Of a stretch of 64,000 bases of DNA, positions 34,456-46,050 are shown one piece after another. Every line of letters starts with the position of its first letter. Within the stretch, counting starts at the first letter, position 1. Origin of the DNA: Chlorocebus sabaeus (Eukaryota > Chordata > Mammalia > Primates > Cercopithecidae); assembly GCF_047675955.1 (NCBI RefSeq), contig NC_132926.1, positions 12,033,326 to 12,097,325 on the forward strand, read 5' to 3'. Under the pieces are notes generated by a model. It was not told the origin of the DNA, did not search any database, and saw only the letters and a program-made list of their open reading frames with translations. Position numbers and translations under genes: made by a program.

Positions 34456-35395
34456 CATGTTCCTAAAAGGAACACAGATCACAAGTTATGATCGGGGTAG
34501 GAAGGAAAGTTCAAGGTTGATGAGATATGTGAGCAGGTGGACATGAGCAGTTTATCTCTGCAACAAGCACTGATGAGAAATCTGGGTAAGCTGGCTTCTT
34601 AGACCAATGGCAAGAAGGATTGCTGGCATGGCAGGAGGTGGCCAAGGGTTAGGAACAGGCAGGACAGGGAGGGCGGTCCTGGACCCTCCTCATTCCCCAG
34701 GTATTTGCAAGGCTGTTAAGAAACAGTGAATTGCCGTAGGACCAGCAGGTACCTGGTCCAACACATTCTTTGCATTCCTCAGTTCTGCAATGGACAAAGA
34801 AAAATCCTTCTCCTGAGGGCTGGATTACTGCAAATCTAGAACTCAGTGCAATGAATAATGAATAAGTGAAATCAAATTAAAACAAGAAATCATTAAGCAG
34901 TCATAATGTATCCACATAGGGTCGAATCTAAACCCACCTAGGGGAGGTATAAACACGAGAAAGCCGTTTTCTGGACTCTCTGCAGGCCTTTCTCAGCTAC
35001 CCTGCTCCCAGCCTGGCCCTGCTCCCATGTTCCTCACTATTTAACAAATATTTAGCAAACACCTGGATTGGGTAAAACACCAGTTGCCCAGCACGTGCCT
35101 GGCGCAGAGCCGGGGCTGTGTAAACACTTGGTCCTCTCTGCGGAGCTGAAGCAAAGAACATAGATACAATCCTGCCCCAGTGCCTGCCATGGGCTGCCTC
35201 TCTGAGCCCTGGTGGCAGAAAAGGCTCTACTGCAGCAGGTCACAGGAAGGCCAGGTCCCCACGGAGTCCCTTCTGTGTCACAAGGATCTTAGTTTCTGGG
35301 ATTCTGAGCAGAGAGAGGGAGCTGTCCTGACCCACCAGCTGTTTCCACTGCAGAGGCCAACACTCTGAGGCTGTTCCCTCTTCCAGCTTCGGCCT
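34456..35395. other. Non-coding block, nothing recognised
   Basis: Unique intronic sequence without an exon or a repeat I can name. Confidence 0.4.
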
Positions 35396-35692
35396 CCTCC
35401 CACCTTCTCAGTCCTGCCTCTCTTCGTCTCAGCTTAGATGTCACTTTTTGGAGGTGCCCCTTAGTCTGCCCCAGACATCTCTTCTCTATGCTTGTTGACC
35501 CCCATGGTCCCCCCATCTCAGCATTCCTTCCAGGGAGTATCTGCATGTGAGGTCTGGGTACCCATCAGACCGTAGGTGGGGACAAGCCCACTTGATGGAG
35601 GGCTTGTGTCTCATTCATTCACATGTCTGTTGTCTTGCAATAAGCATGGCACAGAGTAGGTGCTTAATAAATAAACTCTGAGCGAATGCATA
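35396..35692 (+). repeat. L2 LINE 3' end
   Basis: 'cagcttagatgtcacttttt', 'ggaggtgccccttagtctgc', 'catggcacagagtaggtgct', 'taataaataaactctgagcg' follow the L2 3' end. Part of it (35497-35605) has a close relative at 36259-36370. Confidence 0.8.
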
Positions 35693-36079
35693 CAGGCAAA
35701 TATGCAGAAGAAAATATCTTCCTGATCATTTATTCAAGTGGCCATCTACCCTCGCTCTGTTTCTGTCCCTGTCTCTGTCTCTCTCTCTCAAATACACATG
35801 CACACAGAGTTCTTTGCCCGTGCTCTCTCCTTTGCCAGTTTGCTTTTTCAGTCACCCCTCTTGCTGCATAATGGCCTTCTGTGATCTCATTCCTCTTTTG
35901 GTGCTGCTTGGGAAGTACAGACTCACCTGTAGGAGTGAATCAGAAGCAGATGAGGAGCTCTGACCCTGGTCCTGCCAGGGGAATGGGTTGGGGTCTCTCT
36001 CTGCAGACCCATGTTCATCTCAGCCCTGACCCTACCCTCACAACTGGTCATGGCAACACACTCCACAAAGGGATTCCAT

Positions 36080-36255
36080 GGCTAGGTGCCGCTGGATCTT
36101 TGCACCAGTGCTAGGAGGTAGACAGGCTGGAGGTAATGGACTCGTTTTACAGATGAAGAAACTGAGGCTCAGAGAGGCTGTGACTTGCCCAGGCAGCAGA
36201 ATCAGAGTTGAGACCTAGGTTTCCTTAGGCCAAAGCTCTTTCTGCTGCACTTATG
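36080..36255 (+). repeat. MIR SINE
   Basis: 'ttacagatgaagaaactgag', 'gctcagagaggctgtgactt', 'gcccaggcagcagaatcaga' follow MIR. Confidence 0.8.
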
Positions 36256-36258
36256 GGA

Positions 36259-36370
36259 AACCCCTATGATCCCCCTATCTTGGCATTCAGTGTGACATCC
36301 AGGGAGCATCTGTGTGTGGGGTCTGGGTCGCCGCTAGACTGCAGGTGGGGACAAGCCCGCCATCAGAGGC
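36259..36370 (+). repeat. Second copy of the 35.5 kb segment
   Basis: About 105 bases resemble 35497-35605 at roughly 80 percent by eye: both carry 'ccagggag', 'ggtctgggt' and 'aggtggggacaagccc' in the same order and spacing. It may be an L2 relic or a local duplication. Confidence 0.7.
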
Positions 36371-37860
36371 TGCGACGGGATGCTGCTTCACACCCATCAC
36401 CCTCTTAGGTCCCGCTCCCTGTAATGTGGAAAGAAAACCTTCTAGTTGTCTCTGAGGATTGAATGGGGAAACTTTGTGAAATTTCCTAACCCCTTTGCTT
36501 TCTCCTTCTCCAGGAGGTAAAGCCACTGAGAGCAACCACAGCTACACCCATTAACCTCCTGTTCACCCCACTTCTGGCCTCCAGTAATTCTGCCAGGCAG
36601 CCTGGCCCTCCACAATGGGGGCTCAGCCCACCTGGGTATCTTGGAGGAGCAGCGCCCCATTTCAGAAGGATTGTAGGGAAATAACAGGAAGGTCAGAACA
36701 TCCCAACGAAGGAGATAAACAGAATCCCATCATTCTCACCACCCACACATGCCATACAACATACACCGGGCCAGACCCGCTAGGCAGCAGGCACCTGAGC
36801 CATGTCCTGAGATCCGGCTGCACATAGCCTTTCTCTGCTCTCACTGTTATTTTTCAAAAACCCATGAAAGGTTTGTGGGCTCCTTCCCTGAATATTCTGC
36901 CGGCTGCTTCCAGTGCCTCTCCCCCCAGCCCCCAAAAGACTTCCAGAAAGACAGCATGAATATTTAAAGACATTTCTTCAGCCAGTGGAACCACATCACA
37001 CTGCTGCTCTCCCTTGACATCATCTCCAGAAAGTTGGCCAGATCCCTCTGAGGGCCTCACCTTCCCTGGTGCCGAGTATAAAACGGGGTTTAAGACACAG
37101 GGCCAGGCCCTGAGGAGTTAGCCTTCTTTCTGCCTCCCGGCTGTGGGCCCATCTGGGGCTGCAGCCCTAATTCTGTTCCAAAGCCACTTTCTGGTCTGCC
37201 CAGACAGTCACTCCTGCAAACCACCTGCCACCCCAGTTCTTGGAGAAGCAGAAAAGACAGGCATGGACATAGGCATGAAATGTGGAGGGACAGGGATCCA
37301 AGAAAGCAGAACGATGAATGCAGCCCCAGAAGCACGAGACCCTGGAACCCTATGAGAGGAAGCTCTTGGCACCTGAGGTGCAGAGCTGATCCAGTTTCTT
37401 GAATCCACCAGTGCAAAGCAGATTCCGGTCCGTCACCACCTCCCGCTGGCCCCCTCAAGCGTCTCTGTTCTGCAGAATTACTCACAACCCACTGCATCAA
37501 ATCTCTCTTTTATCAACAAAATACAACCCTCCGTGGATAACTTCTTGAAACTCCAGTCACGCTAAGCCACTTCCAATGCTCTGGAAAGGGTTCTGTCCCT
37601 CTGCCCGCCCATAACCTATCAGCCACACACCACCAACTCCATTTCCAAAGTTCCAGGCAATTACAGCCAGCTGAGTGCCCTGGCTGGGTGCCTGCCTACT
37701 CAGAGCCAGGACCTAGGTTGTCAGCAACCTCGAATCCCAGCCACCAATTTCCCCAGCCTTTTCCAAGACCTGGGTGCACCAGAATGGCCACGCTCACCAC
37801 ACCGAGGCAATACAACCAGCCAGGTCATATCAAGACAGAAAGCAGGGGCAAGGCCAGTTT
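36371..37860. other. Non-coding block just inside the KCNIP1 intron
   Basis: Unique, moderately GC-rich sequence directly downstream of the KCNIP1 first exon. No repeat is named and no exon seen. Confidence 0.4.
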
Positions 37861-37866
37861 CCATAC

Positions 37867-37954
37867 CTTTGCTGAGGGTCCCAGTGATGAGCTTAAAGAT
37901 GGTCTGGGCAAATTTCACGAACCCAAGCTTGCATCTTTTGGAGCAGCCGCTCAT
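37867..37954 (-). CDS. KCNIP1: KCNIP1 alternative first coding exon (N-terminal 29 residues)
   Basis: Read on the minus strand, an ATG at 37954-37952 in a strong context (CCACCATGA) opens a 29-codon segment. It begins MSGCSKRCKLGFVKF and ends TLSK plus one base. The donor AAAG|GTATGG follows (GT at 37866-37865). I recognise this as the N-terminus of a KCNIP1 (KChIP1) splice isoform. In the known protein the last G begins an Asp codon that continues into the shared EF-hand core. KChIP1 is a cytosolic neuronal calcium sensor that binds the N-terminus of Kv4 channels and changes their surface expression and inactivation. This N-terminus has two early cysteines, then an amphipathic, hydrophobic-basic stretch that may contact membrane or channel. 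The other KCNIP1 exons, including the EF-hands, lie beyond position 1 and are not in this window. Confidence 0.93.
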
Positions 37955-38260
37955 GGTGGTGGAGGGGAGCCAGGCTCTGCTGTCAGCACCCAGAAGGGAC
38001 AGCACCCACCTTGTGCACCCCAGGAACTTGAAGCCTTTCTGAGTGAACCCTGAGTGACGGATGCACCCCCAAAGCCAGGCTCCGGGAACAGCACAGCTGC
38101 CTCTGCAGCGAGTCTGGCTTCTGCATCCAGAGAGCCTGCAGGGCAAACTCTCCCTCCCTCTCTCCACCCACTCCTGCTGTCCACTTAAGTCCTCACCACG
38201 GGAGGACCTCAGGATGCCAGGGCCAGGACAGCACTGCCGGGGCACAAGGTACTCCAAGGG
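37955..38260 (-). promoter_or_regulatory. KCNIP1: KCNIP1 first-exon 5' UTR / promoter-proximal region (extent uncertain)
   Basis: This is the sequence just upstream of the KCNIP1 alternative start on the minus strand. It is moderately GC-rich, holds no repeat I recognise, and shows no clear TATA box. The frame of the KCNIP1 start stays open for 101 codons upstream, to an ATG at 38257. The transcription start cannot be placed from sequence. Confidence 0.45.
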
Positions 38261-41200
38261 AACCGAGGAGGAGAGTAAAGCTGAGCAGAGCAGGGAGGGA
38301 GGAGCTGGAGCTCTCCCAGGCTTTGCTGACTGTCTTTCTTACATGGCAGCGGTAATGTAGCAATTAATACCCAAGTCAGAAGGGAGGGGACTGCTACGCA
38401 GAAAACACTCAGCCCCACAGTCTCCCACACTCGCTCTCCCACTCTTTCCTTCCTGGTTAATCTGATAGATCAATTCTCTGTGCCTTGATCAGGATCTGGA
38501 AGAACTCCCCGCAGAGCAGGAAGCGGCAGTCGGCACTCAGCAGAAAGTTTGTAGGCAGCCTCAGAGTGGCCTGGTTTGCATCTCAGAGAAGCTGGGCTGA
38601 GTGGAGCCTCCGGGGAGCCGGCCTGTGAACATCGGACAGACAGACAGAGCCCACGCAGCATGTCCAGTAACCTTGGCACCAACAGCAGGTGCTGTCTGCC
38701 TTCCTGACTTGGAAAGGACAATGCCCCTGACCACCTCCTGCTCCAGGTATCCCCGACTCAAAGTCAGACTACTGAATTCCAGCCTCCACCCCTGCGGAGC
38801 AGTCACGAGTCTGCTCTCTCACTGGGATAGGAAAGGAGTGCAATTAGGGCTTTTCTTGATTGAGATAGTATTCCTCAGAAATGTCATAAAGGAATGACCG
38901 AGTTTCATATAATTAGAATACAATGCAACACTCTTAACAATGAAACTGCAAGGCAGTATGCACATGTGAAGTCCAGCTATTGCTCCATAAAAAACCTGGC
39001 TTCCATTCAGTACCATAGGCTGCGTGAGTTGGAAGGGACCTTGGTGGCAGGGACATCTCATCCCACCCTCTTCACCGGGTGTGAACCTCCCCCAAAACAA
39101 TCCTACTTTGCTTTCTTCAGAAAGTTCTTGTGGTCCCTGGCCATGGGCACATCTGTGAATGTAGTGTGGCTACTTGTGAACAGCAGATATGAAACACCTT
39201 CATCTGAATAAGGCTATGCACTGGAAACTCTCTTCTTCTGCCCCAACTGTCTCCCTTTGATCTGCTTCTCTGGGATGTTCAAGAGGAATCAGTTGCTTAA
39301 GAGACAGAGAATGGAGACTGCCAGTTTACAAAATGCCAGATAAGCCAGAACTCATGTATCAGGTCTGAGTTTTACCCCATGTTCTGGGAGTCAGTGTGGA
39401 AGTGAATCTTCAAGAAAGAAATATCAGCCCGTAGAGTGGTCATCAACAAATTTCAGCTCTGAAAAGAGGCCTGGGAGACAGTCTGCAAACTCAGAGCCTT
39501 TTCAAAGCCCCAAAACCCTCAAGACTTGTCAGCATGGTAGGAGTCAGAGCATATAAAACAGAAGTAGCTCTGGCAGGAAATACCCCATTGTGCTGGATGT
39601 CTTAGGGCTTGAAATTGACGTGTTATTCACTCTCTGTCTTAAGAGTTGAAGGTCCCAGTTAAAAGGCACATGGTGTCCAGTAATGTTAAAGGCCCTTAGC
39701 CTTTGGTTCACTCATTCACTTATCCAATATTTACTGAGCTCCCAGTGTGTAGGAAAGAGCTGAGCATCCAGGGTGCAGAAAGGGCTGAGCCAGACAATTG
39801 AGACGACAGGGTCAGAGCTCTCATGGACTTAAAGAAGAGGGGATTCACCATGAGACACTCAGTCCTTGTTGAGAATCAGTTTATCTAACTAACTTCTTTC
39901 ACTTTGCAGAATCTTAGTGGGATTGAGGCATGAGGCAGGTAGGTGTTAAGAGGATCATGGTGCACGACCTGGCAGGCAAGGAGTGGGCAAAGAGCAGACA
40001 ACCTGGGCACCACGGAGGAGAAAGATCGGAGACAGAAAGTTTGGAGGGAGGGTGTGGGACCCATCTGATCATTTTACCAACAATAATAGTGTCCTCTGAA
40101 TAGGTGAGTTCACTTTGCAGGACATAGGACTCTCAGCTATGCCCAGTTGCTCCTCTCTTCCATCCCATCAGACAGGGTAAGACTAAAAATTGAGAAGCCA
40201 AAGGAAAAAAGGCTGTGACAGTAGTGATATTAGGTGATCCAGAACTCAGTCTTTGGCCTGGAAATCTGGTCAGGAATCCTGCTGGAGGAATGACTGCCAC
40301 GAGACTGTCAGCAGCCTCTGTTCAGGGATGATAAGAGATGTCCAGGGTGGATCTGCATTTGGGCCCCAGTTCAGGAATCCCAACATTTGACTATATATTG
40401 GGAAAGAAACAAAAGCATATGTTATTTGCTCTGGCAAATCCTATGAACATCCCATAGCTCCTCCAAGCCAGATGTGTAATGGATAAGAGCACAGATCTTT
40501 GCACCAGGTATTTACTGACTCACTTGTTTATCCTACACATGTATATTAAAAGTATACCATTATCACGGACTCTGCTCTAGGTGCTGAGGATACAGTGGTG
40601 GATAGAACACACAAAGTCCCTGGGCTTATTGACATTATATTCATGTGGTCCAGGGACAAAAACAGTCAACAAATGTGTCTCTGTACAAGAGAGAGTGCTT
40701 TAAAGAAAAAGAAAACTAATCAAATGGATAGAGAGTAACGGGAGCTCTGATTTCAGATAGGGCCACTGGGGAAGGCTTCTATTAAAATGACATTTGAGCA
40801 GAGACCCAAACCAGCCATACAGCTCTCTGGGAGTAAGAATATTAAGGCTGAGAGAAAAACAAGTGCAAAGGCCAAAGACAGCCCTGAGCTCAATCCTAAG
40901 GTTGAGCTCAACTCAGCAGCCGTTGAACAAACAGGTTAGCCTCACTGAGCCTCAATTTTTTCTTCTGTAAAGTAGGAATAATAATCCCTGACTCATAGGG
41001 TCTAGGGAAGGTTTAAATGAAATTAATGTGCTTAATATAGTGGCTGGCATAGTACATGGCAGAGGTTATTATATCAATGGCAAAGGTTATTGCTGCTGGT
41101 CCTACCTCTCCTACTACTGATGCTGATGCCATTCCTGCCCCATCCCCAAAACAACCCCCTACCATCTATGTGACTAGACAAGAAACATTCTCTGTCAGTC

Positions 41201-42075
41201 TGGAGTCCTGAACACCTACTATGTGCCCAGTCCCAGGCAAATGCTGTGGAGGGCTCCAAAGGAAGTGTGAGGTGGGATCGTTGTCCTCACATGAAGCCAT
41301 TATAAAACAACTTTTATCAAGGGAGGGGTAGAGAATTCCAGAAGAGGAAGAGAAGATTGAGATCACTGAAGCTGTGGTGAGTGGAAAAGAACTCACAGAG
41401 GTGGAAACCAAGTAAGCACAGAAAAAGGAAGGTGAAAATAAATAGAGGCTGTGCAGGTGAGACTTTTTAACTGTTGGAAATTATGGAGCCAGCTCTTCGA
41501 TGTTTATCTTTCCTAGCAGTAGGCATTTTGGATTCTCCTCTGATCTCTGCAAGGCATCATGTGTTTGAACTCTCAGCCTTGGACGAATAAGTCAGGCCCA
41601 GAGAGGGTCAGCAGTATCCAAAACACCACACAGCAACATCCCCCAACACATGGGCAAGGGACTCAGTGTGCCAAGAACATTCCCAGCAAAGGAAGGCAAG
41701 GTGTGCCAGTATGCAGTGCATGATAGGAGAGTACAGGAGAGAATCATGCTCTGCGCAAGGAATGTGCTATTCTGCAAATAAGGAACAGGGAAGAGGATTT
41801 ACGTAGCACCCGAGACCCGAGAAATGAGACCATCAGCAGCCATGTGTTAGTCAGCCTCTGGGTCACAGATGTGCGTTATCCAAAGGAACTTGGGAAGCCA
41901 GAGTTTTCTCTCCACCTGAAACGTTTATGGGAATCTTCACACCCCAGTTCCAGGCGGAAGTAGGACAGGCAGATGGGGGCTCCAGCTGGTGTCTGGGCCT
42001 GGGAAAGTGCTCCGACTTTGAGTGCAAGACCAAGAGAGGACAAACAATCTGTCCTTCAGAAGGTTGAATGGCTGT
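38261..42075. other. Intergenic block upstream of KCNIP1
   Basis: No gene seen. L2/MIR-like relics lie near 39700-39790, 40500-40680 ('ctgctctaggtgctgaggat') and 40910-41080 ('ctcactgagcctcaattttt'). Confidence 0.45.
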
Positions 42076-42079
42076 CCTC

Positions 42080-42310
42080 CTCAGTGATGATAATGATAGC
42101 ATCATTCACCAAGTTTCTTCCCCGTGCAGGCGACTGCTCTAAGTACGTACATACCTTAAATCTTTATTACAGCCCTATGATGTAGCTATTATGATATTAT
42201 CTATTCTATAGGTGAGGAAACAGAGGCCCAGAGAGGGAAAGTAACTTCCTGATGGTCACACAACTGAAGCTGAATTTGAATCCAAGATCATTTGACATTT
42301 GACTCTAAAA
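42080..42310 (+). repeat. MIR SINE
   Basis: 'cgactgctctaagtacgtac', 'ttattacagccctatgatgt', 'ggtgaggaaacagaggccca' and 'gatggtcacacaactgaagc' follow MIR. Confidence 0.85.
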
Positions 42311-43165
42311 TGTACAAAACCTTACTTGATATCTCACCAGGGCTCAAAATTAAAATGACTCACAGTGTTAAAGAGGTATATTTCACCTCGATATTGGAAG
42401 AAGTTAGTAGCTGTCTATCATAATCGTACACTCTCCGTCTCTGGATGCATCGTGGAGAGAGATTGAAGATATTTGTTCTGGAAAGAATTCCCTCTAAGGC
42501 CAGAGTTGTAGCGTGGGAGGGGAGGCAGGAAATGACTAGACAAGGGAACAGTCACTGTCCAGCCAGGGGAAAGAGACCACAGCAGCCAGTTTAACAGAGA
42601 GAATCTCACATAAAGACTTGTTAAGCTAACATTGGAGGACTGCAGGAGGCTAAAAGGAACACTGAGGAATCATAGAGGTAGGAACTACAGGAAGCAGCTA
42701 CCACTCCTAGAGCTGGGTGGGGGTGAGTAGAGGGCAAAGGAAATCGAGGCTGGAATCCGCTGGACCTAGAACTTCAGCAAAGGGGCCCAGTGAGGCTGAG
42801 ACCTAGACTTCTGCAGAGGCAGTGCCTGCTGGCTGATGCTGATGTCCTGAGGTTGTGTGATGAGCTTCTTTCTGGGAGTTAAAGAAAGAAGAACACTACA
42901 AACTGCAACCAGCTGCTGCAGCCGGAACGTATTTGATGCCAGGGTCAAGAACTATTGCCTTGTAGTCGCAGGCAGAAGTGAACTAGAAAAAACCCTCTTC
43001 TCCCAGCCTGCACCTCTCTCCCCACACAGTGACAGAGCTTGTCACAGGGCTGCTTGCAAAGCAGAAATGAGCAGAGAAGGGAGCCCTGAAACCTGAGTGT
43101 GAAGGACTTAAAAACCAGCACCGTCTAGATGTCTTCCTTCCTAAAATCCTAGAGCCTTTTTCTCC
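42311..43165. other. Intergenic block, nothing recognised
   Basis: Unique sequence, no named repeat. Confidence 0.4.
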
Positions 43166-43240
43166 TCATGTGTTCATTCAGCACATATTATGTGCCAGCC
43201 ATTAGGGATATGCTGGTAAATAAGAAAATCCCTTGCCTCA

Positions 43241-43510
43241 GAACAGAAAACCAAACACCGCATGTTCTCACTCACAGGTGGGAATTGAACAGTAAGATCC
43301 CTTGGACACAGGAAGGGGAACATCACACACACATCGGGGCCTGTTGTGGGGTGGCGGGAGGGGGAGGGATAGCATTAGGAGATATAACTAATGCAAATGA
43401 CGAGTTAATGGGTGCAGCACACCAACATGGCACATGTATAGATATGTAACAAACCTGCGCGTTGTGCACATGCACCCTAGAACGTGAAGTACAATAATAA
43501 TAATAATAAA
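43241..43510 (+). mobile_element. 5'-truncated L1 (L1PA-like) with perfect 19-bp TSD
   Basis: The last 270 bases of a primate L1: 'ccaaacaccgcatgttctca', 'cattaggagatataactaat', 'atatgtaacaaacctgcgcg' and an (AAT)n tail. AAGAAAATCCCTTGCCTCA at 43222-43240 recurs exactly at 43511-43529, so the insertion is fairly young. It broke an L2-like host sequence. Confidence 0.97.
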
Positions 43511-43749
43511 AAGAAAATCCCTTGCCTCATGGAAGTTGCATTTTACAGGCTGAGGAGGGGAGGGGCTACTCAGACCACAAACAAACAGATTCATAAGGTA
43601 GAGAATTTCAGGCAGTGAAAATCCTGATGAAATGAAGAGTGTCTTGTCTGTGTTTTCTAATGAGCAGAGTAGGGCTATCCCAGACTTTGCTGGTCAGCTG
43701 ACAGAAAAACCACAAAGAGGAAAGGGGCAGGTTCCACGGGGGTCATGAT

Positions 43750-43945
43750 CATTGTCATAATCATTACAGAAATATCACTGTGATGTGTTACACTGTTGCC
43801 AGATGCTGTTCTGGGTGTTTTATTTGGATTAGCTCATCCTAGTCTTGTAACAAGCTCATGAAGTAGGTATTAGTATTTATTAAACCCATTTTATAGATGA
43901 GGAAATGGAGGCTTAGGCAAGTGATGTTATTTGTACCGGTGGGAG
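43750..43945 (+). repeat. MIR SINE
   Basis: 'cagatgctgttctgggtgtt', 'gattagctcatcctagtctt', 'tagatgaggaaatggaggct' follow MIR. Confidence 0.85.
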
Positions 43946-45404
43946 GAAGGTTGAGCAGTGTGATTAATAACTGATTGGAGGAAGGCACGGGGGAAGCAGA
44001 GGGAGGCAAAAGTCATCAGTAGTTCTGGAAACAGAAACAGGAAAGGTATAAAGAGAATCCGGTCTGGGGAGGGAGACGGTTACAGATTTTGTATGTCTTC
44101 GGAAGACAAACATCCGGCTGGTAGATGGAAATGAAGATGAGGAACTCAGGAGAGCAGGAAGGAGCTAGAATTCTCATAAATAAATGATTTTTGTTGCTGC
44201 TAAGGAAGAAAATAAATGTGGCATCCCGGCAGGCCAAATATATTAGCATTTAAATACAGGCTTACACAGGTGGGTGAAAAAAAGCAATTTCCTAAGAATT
44301 AAATCAGATTTTGTTTCTTCTCTAAGTCCTAGAAAAATCAGTTCTGCTTGAGTGTGGTCCTCAGAGAGGGATTCTGCCTTGCTCTAGGGGCAGGCTAGCT
44401 CCACGTTCTCAGTGGGGCTCCATGTCTTCTTCCCATTATAATTACGAGAAAATGATGCCTAAGAAGCCGAGGGCAATTCATCAGCACTGTTTGCTGCAGT
44501 TTCGAAGGCTCGTTTGTTCTGAGAGAAGGGCACCTCATGTTGGGGTCTAGAGGCACTCTGTACTCAGTTGTGTCAGCAAGTCTGCAGGGGCTGGTTAGGC
44601 GAGGTAGAGCAATCTCCGTTTTGCCATGGAAGTGTTAAGAAGGGCCAATGTGCAGGTGCTGGTGCTGCCAGGACAGAGATGGGAAGAGACCAAGTTGGTC
44701 CTTGAAGCAGACCTTTCTCTTTCTGTTGCCTCCAAATGCCCAGGGTCTTTATACCACCTCACTGCTGCCCGTTGACATGTCCTTCCCTGTTCTGCCTGTT
44801 TTGCTCTTATTGCAAGCTATGCTAAAAACTAGACTCAGTCCTGGAGCACTACAGGGGCTCCTTTACTGTGTGATCATGGAAAGAGAAGAACTATTTTAAA
44901 TTGGATACCAAAGGCCACAGGTATGGACACCGGCTGGTCCCACAATGGGACCAAGAGAAAACCCTACAAGACAGACTAATTTATATCTTATATCCACTTT
45001 CCCGTCTGCTTTCTAGAGTCATGAAAAGCAGGACACAGCTGCATAAAGGAGAGAGATTAGGGCAGGGATCCCAATTCCTAGATGTAAATTGATTGTCGAT
45101 GCTACTTTTCTGTCACTTTCCCATCGAAATATACCTGACCTGTGTTCCAGGTGCTCAGGGCTCTGTTCTTCCCAAATGGTCCAGCTGGTTTTTTCCACAC
45201 CCTCTGTCTCCAGGAACTCCATCATCAATGTCCCAGAGCCCCCAGGTCAGAATAGTGGGAGTCATTAGCAACTCCTCCCTATCCTCTTCCACCCAGCTTG
45301 CCCATTGCCAGCTCCTGTTACTTCTACCTCCTTAGTGTCTCTCTGATCAGCCCATTTCCTATAAGTCACACACAAGTTTTTCTCAAAGTATGGTCCAGGG
45401 TCCT
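43946..45404. other. Intergenic block, nothing recognised
   Basis: Unique sequence. The stretch 45378-45404 ('tttctcaaagtatggtccag') may be the left end of a MER5A cut by the MLT1 that follows. Confidence 0.4.
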
Positions 45405-45827
45405 TGTAGTGGATTGAATGGTGGCTCCCAGAAAGATAATGTTCACATCTTGCAACTTGTGAACATGGTGACTTATTTGAAAAAGGAGTCTTTGCAAAGT
45501 AATCAAGTATCTTGCAATAATGAGACCATCCTGGATTATCTGGCTAGTCCCTAAATCCAATGACAAGTGTCCTTACAAGAAACAGAAGATAAGGCAGACA
45601 AAGGAGGAGGTAGCAATGTGAACACAGAGGCAGAAATGGAAGTGGTGAAACCACAAGTCAAAAAATCCCTGGAGCCACCAGAATCAGAATTTCCCCAAAA
45701 GCCTTGGGAGGGAATACCACCTGATTTTGGACTTTTGCCCTTCAGGACCATGAGAGAAAAAATTTCTGTTGCTTTAAGCTGCCCAGTTTGGGGTAATTTG
45801 TGACAACAGCTACAGGAAACTAATACA
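45405..45827 (+). mobile_element. MLT1 (MaLR) solo LTR, TG...CA
   Basis: Starts TGTAGTGGATTGAATGGTGG and ends 'ggaaactaatacA', with 'ccctaaatccaatgacaagt' and 'ttctgttgctttaagctgcc' inside: the complete MLT1 layout. Confidence 0.92.
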
Positions 45828-45889
45828 GTTTATTTAAATCATAATTACTTACAGGAGTTACCAAAAATGTGGATTTTAGGGCCCATGCC

Positions 45890-46050
45890 CAGACATTTGG
45901 AGGACTGACTCTCAAATTTCAGCAAGCATCACAATCGCCTGGGAACCTGGTAAAATCCTGAGTCCTGGGCCTGCTCAGAAAACTAGCCTCTGGGCATGGG
46001 CCTTGGAATCTGTATTTTAATAAGTCCTCCAAGTAATTCTAAGAACAGGG
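45890..46050 (+). mobile_element. MER5A-like hAT MITE
   Basis: 'gcatcacaatcgcctgggaa', 'cctggtaaaatcctgagtcc' and 'tctgtattttaataagtcct' fit MER5A. Its left end may be at 45378-45404, beyond the MLT1 insertion. Confidence 0.65.

Larger units (their letters stand above)
1..37866 (-). other. KCNIP1: KCNIP1 intron 1 (isoform using the 37.9 kb exon), partial
   Basis: The donor at 37866-37865 opens an intron that runs out of the window at position 1, with no further KCNIP1 exon seen. In human the next shared exons lie far away, so an intron over 37 kb is expected. The whole KCNMB1 gene lies inside it on the other strand. Confidence 0.85.

Noticed and set aside
37090..37500. Minus-strand 136-codon frame next to the KCNIP1 exon
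   Set aside because: It lies downstream of the KCNIP1 donor, inside the intron, with no acceptor-exon-donor arrangement and no family match.
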